A DNA stretch of 64,000 nucleotides, taken from the NCBI GenBank assembly GCA_963662175.1, contig OY759223.1:12440249-12504248 (forward strand), given 5' to 3'. Position 1 is the first letter of the stretch. Every line of letters begins with the position of its first letter. This DNA comes from Aradus depressus (Eukaryota > Arthropoda > Insecta > Hemiptera > Aradidae). Under the pieces are notes generated by a model that searched no databases, was not told where the DNA came from, and saw only the letters and a list, made by a program, of their open reading frames with translations. This document shows positions 42,480 through 53,179 of the stretch, in pieces. The position numbers and the translations under genes were made by a program.

Positions 42480-43380
42480 CAACAGGAATGTCGTCAAATT
42501 TATATATTATTTTATATTTATCCAAAATAAAACCTTACATCTTTCAAAAAAAAAAAAAAAACAATATTAAAATTAAACCTCTAGCCCTGTTATAACCTAT
42601 TCTAATATCTATTTAAATTTTTTTATATTTGATTATTAAAATTTTTTTTTTCAAAATAATTTTTTTATTTTATAACAAGTAAATTCTTTATTTTATCTTA
42701 TTTCAGATATATGAGTAATGTGCTCCTATGTTTTCAGCATCTTTTCTATAATTACTTAGTTCTCCTAAGAACCTATCCCTGTAATATTCTTTTTTAAGAG
42801 AAATCTGACCGATGATTTTTGCACCCTATTGGAGATATTTTCAGTGGTCCTGATGAATGAAGAGAAGAGGACGTGAAGGATTTTGAGTAATGGCCCCTAG
42901 CGACATACAGACAGACAGGCGGAAAACAGGGGGCCTTCAACCATGTGATAAATTTGAATGAATGAGGTGTTCAATATTGGACCAGATTTTGTCTCTCGTT
43001 TGATGAATGGGAAATATAGAACTTGATATCAGTCCAATTCATAACCATGCTTTCATTCTGGTGGCTAATGTCAAATTTGACTTTCCACTGATTTTGTAAA
43101 ATTTAAACACTTTTAAACTTGGTTAATCATAGATCATATCTGGATTTTACAATAATGAGAAGGGGAGATAACAAGTCACACATTTTTTATATCTAACTTT
43201 CGGTTTGAATTCAGTTTTTTTTAGGAATTTCAATGAAAAATTGAAATGCTCTTAAACTATAAAAAGCCTGAACAAAATTTCAAATCCTACTCAATTTCAA
43301 TTTATAATCATTCTTCACTATTTGTAAGAACTTATTATTGGAAAATAGAATGTTCTTGTTTGTAAAATAGATATTTTATT
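42480..43380. other. AT-rich interval without recognisable gene
   Basis: A-tracts and low-complexity sequence. 'acatacagacagacaggcgg' near 42905 resembles retroelement 3'-end repeats. Nothing else supported. Confidence 0.4.
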
Positions 43381-43672
43381 CAAGGTCGTGGGTTCGAAAC
43401 CCGACCGAGGCCCTTAGTTTATTTTATCTGGGAGATGAAATAAACTTAAGCACGCCATTCTTCGGATGGGAGATTGAGCAATGGTCCCGAGCCTGTACGA
43501 TGTCAGGTACTCGTTAAAGACCCCTATCCTAGGTGAATAAAAATTAAGGGTAGGCAAAATTTAGGACTCCCATAATAGAGTAGAGCTCATGTCCACCAGT
43601 GACGAAAGAGCGCTCTGGTAGTAGGCGATATGATCTCGTAGTTAAAGCCTGGGCATGAGTTACAAAAACTAA
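43381..43672 (+). mobile_element. SINE-A, 5' truncated before the B box
   Basis: Starts 'caaggtcgtgggttcgaaac' (intact B box) and runs to 'gggcatgagttac'. The tail lacks CCTAA. Confidence 0.9.
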
Positions 43673-43917
43673 CTAATTATTGTCTATAAACTCTAATTTA
43701 CTCGAACTAACTTCGATTATGTAAATTAATCTAGAAAGGGTAGATTTTTTTCTTCGTCTATTCATCTTCAAGATTTATTGGTTCACATTATAATATCAAA
43801 AAAGACAAACCGGGCGATGTTATATTTAACAAAAGCGGGACTAACCTACTTACTCCCTCAGCGCGGAAAAAAAACCTCCCCCGGTTCAAGTTTTCATTCT
43901 TCCTCTAACACCAATCG

Positions 43918-44200
43918 ACCGAGAGGGTGGTATGTGTGCTTACTTAATGACCTCAAGTTTGCGAGTCCGAAACCCGGCTGAGATCCTTAGTTTATTTTAT
44001 CTGGGAGGTAAAATAAACTTAAGCACGCCATCCTTCGGATGGGACGTTAAGCGATGGTTCCGAGCCTGTACGATGTCAGGTACTCGTTAAAAACCCCTAC
44101 CCTAGGTGAATAAAAATTTAACGAAGAGCGCTCTGGCAGTAGGCCATATGACCACGCAGTTAAAGCCCGGGCATGAGTCATAATAACTAACGAACTAATC
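43918..44200 (+). mobile_element. SINE-A, damaged head, deleted body
   Basis: The head has decayed ('gagagggtggtatgtgtgct'), 'gagtccgaaacccgg' is the B box, and about 65 bp of the body is missing between 'aaaatttaa' and 'cgaagagcgc'. Confidence 0.85.
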
Positions 44201-44286
44201 GGTCGTTTTAATAGTTTTCTTTTTATTACTTATATATTAGTTTATTTTATTTCTCTTGGTTAGTCTTTCATTCATTATTATTATTA

Positions 44287-44619
44287 GAGGGCGCCGGTAG
44301 CTCAGTGGTATGCGTGCTTGACTTCTGAGCTCAAGGTCGTGGGTTCGTAGCCCGACCGAGGCCCTTAGTTTATTTTATCTGCGAGGTAAAATAAACTTAA
44401 GCACGCCGTCCTTCGGATGGGACGTTAAGCCTGTACGATGTCAGGTACTCGTTAAAGACCCCTACCCTAGATGAATAAAAATTTAGGGTAGGCAAAATTT
44501 AGGACTCCCACAGTAGAGTCGGGTTCATGTCCACCAGAGTGACGAAAGTGCGCTCTGGTAGTAGGCGATATGACCTCGTTGTTAAAGCCCGGGCATGAGT
44601 CATAAAACCAAACCAAACC
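44287..44619 (+). mobile_element. SINE-A, near full length
   Basis: Head gagggcgccggtagctcag, B box 'gtgggttcgtagccc'. A 15-bp loss occurs after 'gggacgttaag'. The tail is 'aaaaccaaaccaaacct', a mutated CCTAA repeat. Confidence 0.93.
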
Positions 44620-44639
44620 TTATCTAAGTTTAACGAAAA

Positions 44640-44972
44640 TAAATATTATTTTTATTCGAAATTTTTCTTTGTTTCTCGTTCAGGAGTAAAAAATAATATT
44701 TCAGAACATCATAGTAAATCAGAGTTTGCTCATTCTTCTGGTTACCCTGTTCTAAACAATAGAAGAAAATGAAAAGTTTAGATATAAAATGTCTTGGAAA
44801 AGTGCCTCCTCCCAGAGGAAAACGTCTTCCAGGACCTGGCTCTGTGCCCAATAAGGCTGCTTCTTATGCACGCCCCTCTTTAAAGCTCTTTATCCGTTTC
44901 CTATCAAATCCTAAACCGCTGCCATCTGATTTCCTATCTCCTTTAAATAAAATAGACATTTATCTTACATAG
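44640..44972 (+). other. Exon-like segment, very uncertain
   Basis: A pyrimidine-rich run ending in 'ctcgttcag' at about 44682 looks like a splice acceptor. It is followed by an open stretch of about 30 codons, a one-base shift, and then a 67-codon frame (44769-44972) rich in Pro, Lys and Leu (KVPPPRGKRLPGPGSV). I recognise no family. Could be a captured or decayed exon, a transposon piece, or chance. Confidence 0.15.
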
Positions 44973-44979
44973 AAAGGTG

Positions 44980-45306
44980 GCCAATAGTAATATAACGCTC
45001 TTTATTTGAGTTAACACAATTGTTATATAGGTTGTCCTGAAGTACTAAATTTAGCGTGTACATTCAAAAGTATATAACGTCTACCCCAATTTTGTCAGAT
45101 TACAAAATAAGTGATGTGGCCATTAGAGGGCTTTCTTACAGATCACTCTATTTTCCCCTTCTCAAAATTATTTCGTACTGGCATTACTGGGTATAAGAAT
45201 GTCTACTCTCAAGATAACGCTGTACAAAGAGACAAAATGAAATGAAAAGGGGAGGTGGAGAGTGATCTGTAAGCGTTGTTGGTATAAGAAAATCCTATAA
45301 TGGTCG
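44980..45306. repeat. Repeat 'R', copy 2, with internal inverted pair
   Basis: 'ggccattagagggctttctt' at 45118 and 'gcgttgttggtataagaaaa' at 45270 belong to the two sides of an inverted repeat around 'agtgatctgtaag'. The SINE at 45307 interrupts the copy, which resumes at 45655. Confidence 0.65.
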
Positions 45307-45654
45307 GGAGGGCGCCGGTAGCTCAGTGGTATGCGTGCTTGACTTCTGAGCTCAAGGTCGTGGGTTCGTAACCCGACCGAGGCCCTTAGTTTATTTTAGC
45401 TGATAGGTAAAATAAACTTAAGCACGCCGTCCTTCGGATGGGACGTTAAGCGATGGTCCCGAGCCTGTACGATGTCAGCTACTCGTTAAAGACCCCTACC
45501 CTAGATAAATAAAAATTTAGGGTAGGCAAAATTTAGGACTCCCACAGTAGAGTCGGGCTCATGTCCACCAGAGTGACGAAAGAGCGCTCTGGTAGTAGGC
45601 GATATGACCTCGTAGTTAAATCCCGGGCATGAGTCATAAAACCTAACCTAACCT
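45307..45654 (+). mobile_element. SINE-A, full length, 'agctgatagg' subfamily, with target duplication
   Basis: Complete element. 'cctataatggtcg' (45294-45306) and 'cctataatggccg' (45651-45663, overlapping the tail) are the duplicated target. The uninterrupted homologue at 42040-42060 ('gtcctgtaatggcc') shows the empty site. Confidence 0.95.
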
Positions 45655-45767
45655 ATAATGGCCGTCACATACATATATTTTTCCTATTTTTTGAAAAAAA
45701 CTACAAATACATAAACCATATTTTAAAGTTCGTTGCTATGAGTTACGATTGAAAAATTAATTTTTTT

Positions 45768-45895
45768 TTTGCTTTATGTACAATGCATATTAGCCATGAC
45801 TCTTATAATGGTGTTTACCTAATTATTTACGACATCCATGGCCCCGGGAGAGAGTTCTATCTACGAAATGAAACTCACTCTCGGACGCTGATTGT
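45768..45895 (-). mobile_element. SINE-2 fragment, minus strand
   Basis: 'tgtacaatgcatattagcca', 'tatttacgacatccatggcc' and 'gagagttctatctacgaaat' are the reverse complement of the SINE-2 body at 12430-12560. The tRNA-like head is gone. Confidence 0.85.
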
Positions 45896-45954
45896 GCATT
45901 TTTTGCATAGTTGTGGTTTAAGATAAATAAATACAAAACAAAAAAAAAATATAG

Positions 45955-46280
45955 TATTTGAATGGAGCCCCCCTCTGATCATCCCCTAATTAAGCGGATA
46001 AAGCGGATAATTAATAGGTGCAATATTTATAGGGTTTTGAATTCGATACATTTTTATATCGGCAGTAATTGATCGATTTGGTTTAAAATCAATACATATA
46101 TAAAATTTCTTGTCGATATATTCATTCTGTCAGAAGTAATGTTCACAGACACACATACATGCAGATAGAATTTTTTAATTTTTTTTTTTTGTAAACAGGA
46201 GGTCACAAATCATGATTTTTTTAAAAACAGTATCGAATAACTTCTTCTCTTTGTCGTAGAGCCAGAGAAGTAAAACGTCA
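45955..46280 (-). repeat. M repeat, left half
   Basis: 'ggagcccccctctgatcatc', 'cttgtcgatatattcattct', 'taatgttcacagacacacat' and a final '...agagccagagaagtaaaa'. Confidence 0.78.
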
Positions 46281-46459
46281 TGTTACTGAGCAGATATTGC
46301 CTGAAACACATCAGATGGCAACGTCACAGGTCTGGGTGCATTATCGTATTAATAACTAATGCATGGGTCTTGGTTAGTAGTATGTTAATTATGCAAAACT
46401 CTGCTGAGATGTTGAGTGACAATCCACGTCAAAACACGAAAATGCAGTTAATCAGTTCA
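46281..46459. other. Unassigned interval with a 99-codon frame (to 46579)
   Basis: The plus-strand frame 46280-46579 overlaps the repeat that begins at 46460 and has no motif known to me. Confidence 0.25.
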
Positions 46460-46570
46460 CTTGCACCTTTAGTTCTGAGGCGTAGCGATGCCAATGCAAA
46501 CAATGCTATCGCATTTGGGCCCTTGCCTTTGGGGGGCCCTTTGCAAGTCGAGGCTCCGAGAAAAAATTGC
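46460..46570 (+). repeat. Repeat with 'ggcgtagc...tttgggccc', inverted mate at 47400-47485
   Basis: 'ctgaggcgtagcgatgcc' and 'catttgggcccttgcc' are echoed in reverse complement at 47400-47485 ('gggcccaaattctctagct', 'acgcaactgcttctgag'). The two may be ends of one element that spans the foldback between them. Confidence 0.5.
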
Positions 46571-47093
46571 TTATTTTAAATTTTGTGAAAAAAATGTTAA
46601 AAAATTAGACTAATAATTAATGATGAAATTAATATCATCCATATTTTTAATATTCAAGATGGCAATGGCACATATTTTTGCATGTCTGTACCCAGTCAGA
46701 AGATGTTCTATTGGAAATGGAAGTGAGAAAATGCGCGCGCACAGTCTACTAGGAGTTAATTTAATCACGAATCACTAGATGGCGTTGATGTACAGGAAGC
46801 TATTTCCCAGCTTGTCTCAGGCGCTTGTGTTGATGTCACAGTTAAAAACGGCCGGATTCACCCGACAGGAAATTTACCACGTGCCGGTGTGTCAACAAGT
46901 TTTGTGTTTCTAGTGTAGTTTTGTGTATTAGTGGAAAATTTATTGATTAATGAACATGCAAACTGATAGATGTATTTGCAACTTCTAAGTTGAGGAACGA
47001 GGACATATTGTGGAAACTTGTAATAAATGAATAAAACAAACTTATTTTTTGAAATATTGTCTATTCCACTAAAGATATATATATACATATAAC

Positions 47094-47122
47094 TACCGGT
47101 TTCGGCTTTATACCATCGTCAG
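47094..47122 (-). ncRNA. Hammerhead-ribozyme-like core, all core bases present
   Basis: Minus strand: CTGACGA, T, GGTATAAAGCC hairpin (three pairs including one U-G), GAAA, CCGG, TA. CUGANGA and GAAA are satisfied and ACCGGT gives the palindromic minimal stem III. The extra U after CUGACGA is again present. Confidence 0.45.
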
Positions 47123-47193
47123 GTCTAGTTATGAACTAAGTCAGTTTGACTTAGTTCAAACTGACTGCAAACTGACTTAGTTCATAACTAAAC

Positions 47194-47223
47194 CTGACGA
47201 AGGTATAAAGCCAAAACCGGTAG
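47194..47223 (+). ncRNA. Hammerhead-like core, broken
   Basis: Right-arm copy: CTGACGA, AGGTATAAAGCC, then AAAA instead of GAAA, so the invariant G before the A pair is lost. Expected to be inactive. Confidence 0.4.
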
Positions 47224-47489
47224 TTATATGTATATATATCTTTAGTGGAATAGACAATATTTCAAAAAATAAGTTTGTTTTATTCAGATGTATCTGCTTC
47301 AGCAAAATCGAGAAAGAAAACATTTTAATTACAAACTTTTCTAGTTTTTCTTTTTTCCACCTGTAATCTGTAATGTGTAGTAAATTTTCATGTAAAAAAT
47401 TAAATTCAGGGGAGGGGGCCCTCTACCAACGCTTGCATTGGGGCCCAAATTCTCTAGCTACGCAACTGCTTCTGAGTATCAACTTCACT

Positions 47490-48321
47490 TTCCTAAAGTG
47501 TTCAACGGATTACAAACTAACCTTACTTTGATCTGTTTTCAGCGCTAGGAAGTCCTTTGTAACATTTAAATTTGTTTTGGGAAATAAATTTTTCTTAAAA
47601 GTCGTCTTCCCACGAGCGGGACATTTTTTATATATACGTCTATGTACTAGTATACACATATATTATGTATGTCTTTATTTATTATGTGTATACTCATCCA
47701 CATACATTTATTTAATTCATTTATGTCCATTAGTATCGAAACACGGGTCGTTTCCGCGGAAATCGTGGTTTTTCCACTATCCGGCCAATTTTTTGGCGCA
47801 CTCTAACGGCCAAACGGTTAGTCGTACAAAAAAAACTTTAGAAGGAAAAATGTAGGAAATATCATCTACATCTACGTACATAATGATTTTTGCGAAACTT
47901 TTTGAGATATGGGCAAAAAACTGGAAAAGTGCCAAAATTTTGACTAAAACTGCAACAAAAAAAACATGTTCCGGGCAAAATTTCTGTCAGCAAACTTCAT
48001 ATTCGCGTTCAGTGAAAAAATTACGACTACATCAAAACTTTCCCCTAAACCCCCTTTTTTGAGCCAGAATGACTGGCCTATTGCATTTCTGCTTGAATGT
48101 CGGATAACAATTTCACTTCTTAATCTTTTTTTATCATTATTATTTAACGTCGCATCGACTTCAGGGTAACTAGCGACGACTCTTGTGTCTAAATGTCCTC
48201 GTAGGGTTTTGCTTCTTTAAGGGAGTTTGAGTCCGTTATATTCATCGTTGGGTATCTGGATTTTTTCAAGTCAGTCGGTAGTTGGTGTTGTTGTCTCTTA
48301 GTGTGGTATAGTTTGTGCAGT
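47490..48321. other. Interval without recognisable gene
   Basis: A 92-codon frame at 47577-47855 and a 67-codon frame at 47966-48169 carry no motif that I know. Confidence 0.35.
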
Positions 48322-49252
48322 CAGTCAGTATAATATACTATACAACATATTATGTTGTATTGTGAGCTCTGTGTAGTCCTGGTTGTAGGAGCATGTCGGC
48401 TGTTCAAGTCGAAGAAAAATTATTATTATAAAATTAATATTATAGTTCCTTATAGCTTCTACTTAAAAAAAAAACAACTCAAAATCTTGCCTTTGCCTGC
48501 GCTGTTTACAAACATATTTGAAACATTAATGATTATTGGGAAACATATAAATATTTTCCCTCGCAACAATACTAATCATGATTACGGTACCAGGAAGAAA
48601 GAAGACTTTCGAATAACTAAACATTGCTCCTCTCTTTTTGAAGAAAGTATAACTCATAAAGGAATTAATTTCTTTAATGCCCTTCCCCACTTCTTGAAAA
48701 CAGTAGAAACAATAAGAAAATTTAAACGTCAACTAAAAAAGTTTATGTTAGAGAAAACCTTCTATTCGGAAAAAGAATTTTTTTCTTATAAAAATATCGT
48801 GTTCTATACTCAAAAACATTATTTGATACATAGCTTTTTTCATTTTTACTTTTTTTGAAAAAGACACTTCCGGAAAAGTATTTTGATACTTTTACATATA
48901 ATGTAGGTAAATTAAATTATTTATAAAAAATAAAGTACTTTTATATAATATTAATTAATACTACTGTATAATACTGTGATTATATAATATTAATATTATA
49001 TATAATTATTAATATTAATGATGAACGAATTAATATATAATTATAATATTATTTTCCGTTTCCGTACTGTTATTCAATTTCCGAGATCTAAATCCATGTT
49101 GATGCACACAAACACCATGAAACACAATCAGACCCACCTCCAATAATATTATAATATTAATTTTATAATAATTTTTCTTGGACTTGAACAGCCGACATGC
49201 TCCTGCAACCAGGACTACACAGAGCTCACAAGACAACATATTCTGACTGATT
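48322..49252. mobile_element. Inverted-repeat pair enclosing a reverse-transcriptase tail
   Basis: 'tgtgagctctgtgtagtcct' and 'ggagcatgtcggctgttcaa' in the left arm (48322-48455) recur in reverse complement at 49143-49252. Between them lies a non-LTR C-terminus. The 168-codon frame starting at 48352 is a chance fusion of left arm and retroelement. Confidence 0.7.
48460..48858 (+). pseudogene. Non-LTR reverse transcriptase, extreme C-terminus
   Basis: LKILPLPALFTNIFETLMI..., then NHDYGTRKKEDFRI, HCSSLFEESITHKGINFFN, and KFKRQLKKFMLEKTFYSEKEF. The order 'YNTR...S..Y.G...YN.LP..IK....FK..LK..L....FYS..EF' is the standard end of a large group of invertebrate non-LTR polymerases. It ends at a stop at 48858, and 'gacacttccggaaaag' follows, linking it to repeat P. 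Truncated at about 48460. Confidence 0.7.
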
Positions 49253-49516
49253 AAATTAAATACAGTAGATAATTTTAAATATAATATAATAATACAGCAG
49301 ATAATTTTTTTAATTTCATTAAAATTAAGATAATAATTTTTGAATTATTATCTTAATTTTAATGAAATAAAAAAATTATCTACTGTATTATTATATATTT
49401 TATCTACTGTATAATACTGTTATTATTTTCCGTTTCCGTACTGTTATTCGATTTCCGAGACCTAAATCCATGTTGATGCACACAAACACCATGAAACACA
49501 ATCAGACCCACCTCCA
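49046..49516. repeat. Direct duplication, offset 375 bp
   Basis: 'ttattttccgtttccgtact...acaatcagacccacctcc' at 49048-49141 recurs at 49423-49516 with three or so differences. The material between includes the right arm of the inverted-repeat pair and a hairpin. Confidence 0.85.
49293..49385. repeat. AT-rich perfect hairpin
   Basis: 'gataatttttttaatttcat' and 'taagataataatttttg' are followed by their reverse complement. Arms about 40 bp. Confidence 0.85.
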
Positions 49517-49519
49517 TCC

Positions 49520-50429
49520 ATCTAAGGTACAAAATCCATTTTGAGGTCTTTCTCTTGGGCTCCCTTTATCATTTGTCTGGTTTGGAGCTCCCCCCCACAC
49601 AAACATTTTATCTTGCCTCACCACAAAATGTATCATATATATATATTTTTTTTTGTAGTCATAAAATCAGATCACATGTCGTTGTGGCACTAGCTAGATT
49701 TTTCGATCTTCATGGACCTATCCTTTATAACGTAGAAAACATTTCAACATTTAATTATTATTATTATTGCGATGTGGAGAACCGGAGTGGAGCCCCGAGA
49801 AAACCGCTTCATTATAATGTACGAAAACTTCCATGCAGAGAAAGTTGTTGAAAGCCACGGACTACCATATAGTCCAATTAGAAAAAACATAAGAACTTTA
49901 AACACAAAAACAAACAATATAAATTCTTAATTGAGTAGTAAAACTAAATGGACAAGTGGAACCCTTTAGTGGTTGGAGACGTGAGAGTGAACTGGTAATG
50001 GTGGGTAATGGTTTTATAATTAGATACCAGTTGACCAAAGTCTGGGATTGGAGTATCCAACTTGGTAAGTATGTTAGTGACCCACTGGTAACTTCACCTA
50101 GAGCTTCCATGGAACACTGGAACCAGTTCTATCTGGAGAAGTTCACATGTAGATAGGAAAAAATTCGTCCTTGTCCTCACTATTTTATATATTTCCCCAG
50201 AACAAATTGATTATGTTGTCGCTCTCCCTCTAAAACTAAATGGACCTTTTTTTTTTTTTTTTCTTTAAGGAATTTCGACCACGAGGGTCATGGATGCCTG
50301 ATGGATGCAGGTCTCTGGGGATCCAAGCGGGCTAATCTGGATAGGCGCAGATTAATAATAATAAAGAAGATTGCTGTATACGGAATAGAAAGGCTATGTG
50401 ATGAAGAAAATGTTGTTTTATAATTTAGA
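49520..50429. other. Interval without recognisable gene; M fragment at 50195-50250
   Basis: Frames of 98 and 70 codons lack motifs. 'atttccccagaacaaattga' and 'gctctccctctaaaac' at 50195-50250 are an M right end. Confidence 0.4.
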
Positions 50430-51060
50430 TAAGAGGACAAAATCAGTTCACATCGTCTTCACCCTTCTTCAAAAATATACCTACCCCTCCAGTGTACCTT
50501 AACAAAAATCCCATCCCTTAAAAAAACCAAGTCCGCTATCTAGGCCTCATACTCGACAAACGACTAACTTGGAATACTCACACGAGACTGAAAAGACAAG
50601 AAATGAACAGACGTTTTAAACTTCTACTAAGACTACTAGACAAAAGATCCAAACTAACTTTGCCAACAAATCGACTTATATACAACGCAATACTCAAACC
50701 TATGTGGACTGACGGACTTGAACTCTGGGGTTCTGCCAAGGCTTCCTATCTCCAGCGCATCCAATCCCTTCAATCCAAAATCCTTCGTACAATAGCCAAT
50801 ACTCCTTATTACGTCTCCAACAAAACTCTTCACACTGACCTTAACGTACCTTTCATCACTGAAGTCGCTAAATCCAAATATAACAAATTATTTTCCCTTC
50901 TTAGTTCCCACAATAATCCTCTAGTCCGTGCCCTCCATTCTGCCATACTTCCCCAACGACGGTTTAAGCTCAATGGCCTCCGAAGAAGCAGTGACAGTGA
51001 CAGTGATTAGCTATAAACGAGAGAAAAACTAGGGAGTGTCACCACTGGGTGATTTTTCCT
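50430..51060 (+). pseudogene. Jockey-type ORF2 C-terminus, best-preserved copy
   Basis: The stretch from 50435 shows SVHIVFTL with frame breaks, then VRYLGLILDKRLTWNTHTRL...RRFKLLLRLLDKRSKL, then from 50603 a continuous 135-codon frame with NAILKPMWTDGLELWGSAKA, KILRTIANTPYYVSNKTLHT, ALHSAILPQRR and an end SSDSDSD-stop. Family knowledge: 'YLG..LD..LTW' and 'YG..LWG' belong to the Jockey-clade polymerase C-terminus. 3' UTR to about 51060. Catalytic domains are absent. Confidence 0.88.
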
Positions 51061-51159
51061 CTCATGACATTTTGACATTGCCATATGCCATGCATTCAGT
51101 TAGAATGTGTCTGACAGACAGTCCGACTCCGCAGGACTGTCACAGAGGAGGGGGTTCCT

Positions 51160-51495
51160 TAGCCATCAGATTCCATTGGTTGATCCTTATGGAATTCTGA
51201 ATTTACATATGAAATTTTATATCGATATATTCGATACAGCGGCAGTTATTAGAATTTTTGTGTTCAACTTCCCTTCCATTTGTCCGATTCAGCTAAAAAT
51301 AAATAGGTGTTGTCCTTATGTAGTTCTGAAGGCACATATAAATTTTCTGAAAGACATTAAATGTCAACAAATTCATTTCAATTTCATTTTTGGAATCAGG
51401 GTGTTGAAAACATTAAAATTTCGGTGAAAACTTAACTTCGAATTTTTGACCAATTACATAACTTCCCCTCTGCTTTGTTTAGCTAAAGAAAGTAA
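51160..51495 (-). repeat. M repeat, left half
   Basis: 'ttgatccttatggaattctg', 'gataggtgttgtccttatg'-type module and a close of 'gaccaattacataacttccc' plus 'gctttgtttagctaaagaaa'. Confidence 0.8.
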
Positions 51496-51689
51496 AACAA
51501 AATAAAAATACTACTCACCATTGTGACCGGACTGATACTGCCAAAACTGCGTATGTACAACTCGCAGTAGACTGTTGTCGCGTTATCTGTAAAATAAATA
51601 AAATGGATTAATAATTCTTCAAATAAATAAAAATCTTAAATTAAATAGTAAGACTATAATAATAATCTTTCGGACCCTTCCAATCGATT

Positions 51690-51990
51690 TTTAAATGCTG
51701 ATCGATAATCAGAAATACCTCAGTATGAATTAATCAATTGAGATATGGCTCTCCCTTGGAGACAATCGATTGTTTGACCTAAAAATCAATGACTTGTATG
51801 GTGGCTACTGAATCCTCAGATTACATCAGGTTACATCGGCAGTTATTGAGATTTTTGAGTTAGGCCCCCCTCTGATTCTACCCTTCTCATCGGCTGATTT
51901 CCCTAAAAATTAATATGTTTTGAATTTACGAATGTATCAATACATTTATTGCAATGGCGGTTATTAAAGTCTGCATTAAGGCCACGAAAA
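51690..51990 (-). repeat. M repeat, right half
   Basis: 'cctcagtatgaattaatcaa', 'ttgagttaggcccccctctg', 'aattaatatgttttgaattt' in family order. Confidence 0.75.
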
Positions 51991-52325
51991 AAAATAATAA
52001 TATGTTTAGGTGTGTATGTCTGTGATCACAATAACTCCCATTAGAATGAATATATCGTGATGATAATTTTGTATGTTCATCCAGAATCCCTATTGACTCT
52101 CAGCCAAATCGTCAGAAGGGAAAAGATGATCAGAGGAGAAGGGGTTTAGAAGGTCATCTCAAAAAACCTAATAAAATCCGATGTAATTAAGTAAGTTTTC
52201 ATAAATAGGGACTTGATTTTCAGTCAAATGGGTTACAGGTTTTTTGAGAGAGAGCAAAGACTTAATTGAATAGGTAATTCATGTTGGGGAAGTACATTGT
52301 TGATGATTCACTGACTATTTTTTTT
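51991..52325 (+). repeat. M repeat, plus strand, facing the previous copy
   Basis: 'taggtgtgtatgtctgtgat' to 'gttggggaagtacattgttg' and 'gatgattcactgac'. Together with 51690-51990 it forms a two-copy inverted arrangement with right ends outward. Confidence 0.8.
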
Positions 52326-52929
52326 TATTGTAATCAGTAAATTAAAACCCCATTTAAATATAAATCGTAATAATTATTATGTTATTATCAATTAGGTGGC
52401 CGCGACTACTAAACTTAGGGCGAAAGAGGATAGGAGAAAAGTCTCTTATTCATAGAATATATTTCCTTGCTACCCAGATTATTTGTTTATAATACTGAAA
52501 AATGCATTAGGTCAAAAATCGTTTTTGAAAAAAAAAAATGTTTAAATCAAAAAAATCATTGGTAATCATTTTGTTGATATCTCTGCCCTGAAGAGAATGA
52601 TGTCTTGTACGTTGCGGTGTAGAATAGTCGGCAGCTTTTGCAGAATTTTAAACAATAGGAAATATTGAATTCTACTGCCTTAGGGTGCTCTATGTTACAG
52701 ACCACATTTTAAAGGCTGGGGTGCTTTAGTGCTTTGAAGGGACTTTAAATGATTTTAATAACCATTTTTAATAACCAGAACCTCCTATAAATTAGGGCTT
52801 TATGGTGGCTTATATAAAATATAGTGTCTTAGTACGACAGCCCTTTACTCGTAGTGAAGGCCCAGTAAGTTCTTATATGGTTAGTACTTTATTACTGGCG
52901 CCTAACAGTTTCTACAAGATAAAAAAATG
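52326..52929. other. Interval without recognisable gene
   Basis: No frame, repeat or RNA recognised. Confidence 0.4.
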
Positions 52930-53160
52930 TTTAGGGTGAATCACGGACTATGTGCTTCCCCAGCACGAATTAATTAAATTTTAGCTCTTCGTCCAGCCAT
53001 TCGGGCTAAAATTCAATATGTGACTTACGTACATAGTGGCTAATGTATCCTCATACTAAATGTTCTCTCGATAAATTTGATTACGCGGAAAATTAATAGG
53101 TACCTTCCTATATTCAATCGGGTGTTAATGTGTCTTTTTTCATTTTTTGGGGGATTTATT
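52930..53160 (-). repeat. M repeat, right end
   Basis: 'gaatcacggactatgtgctt', 'ccccagcacgaattaat', 'ctaatgtatcctcatactaa', then decays. Confidence 0.8.
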
Positions 53161-53179
53161 AAAAAAATAATGTTCTTTA

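Larger units (their letters stand above)
47029..47285. mobile_element. Foldback of two Penelope-type arms with hammerhead-like cores
   Basis: 'gaataaaacaaacttatttt...accggtttcggctttatacc' at the left is inverted at the right. Arms are about 120 bp, with one or two differences inside the ribozyme-like core. A single arm of the same family lies at 56658-56780, next to a Penelope-like endonuclease remnant. Confidence 0.75.

Noticed and set aside
48352..48858. 168-codon single gene
   Set aside because: The first 35 or so codons are the left inverted repeat; the rest is a retrotransposon C-terminus.
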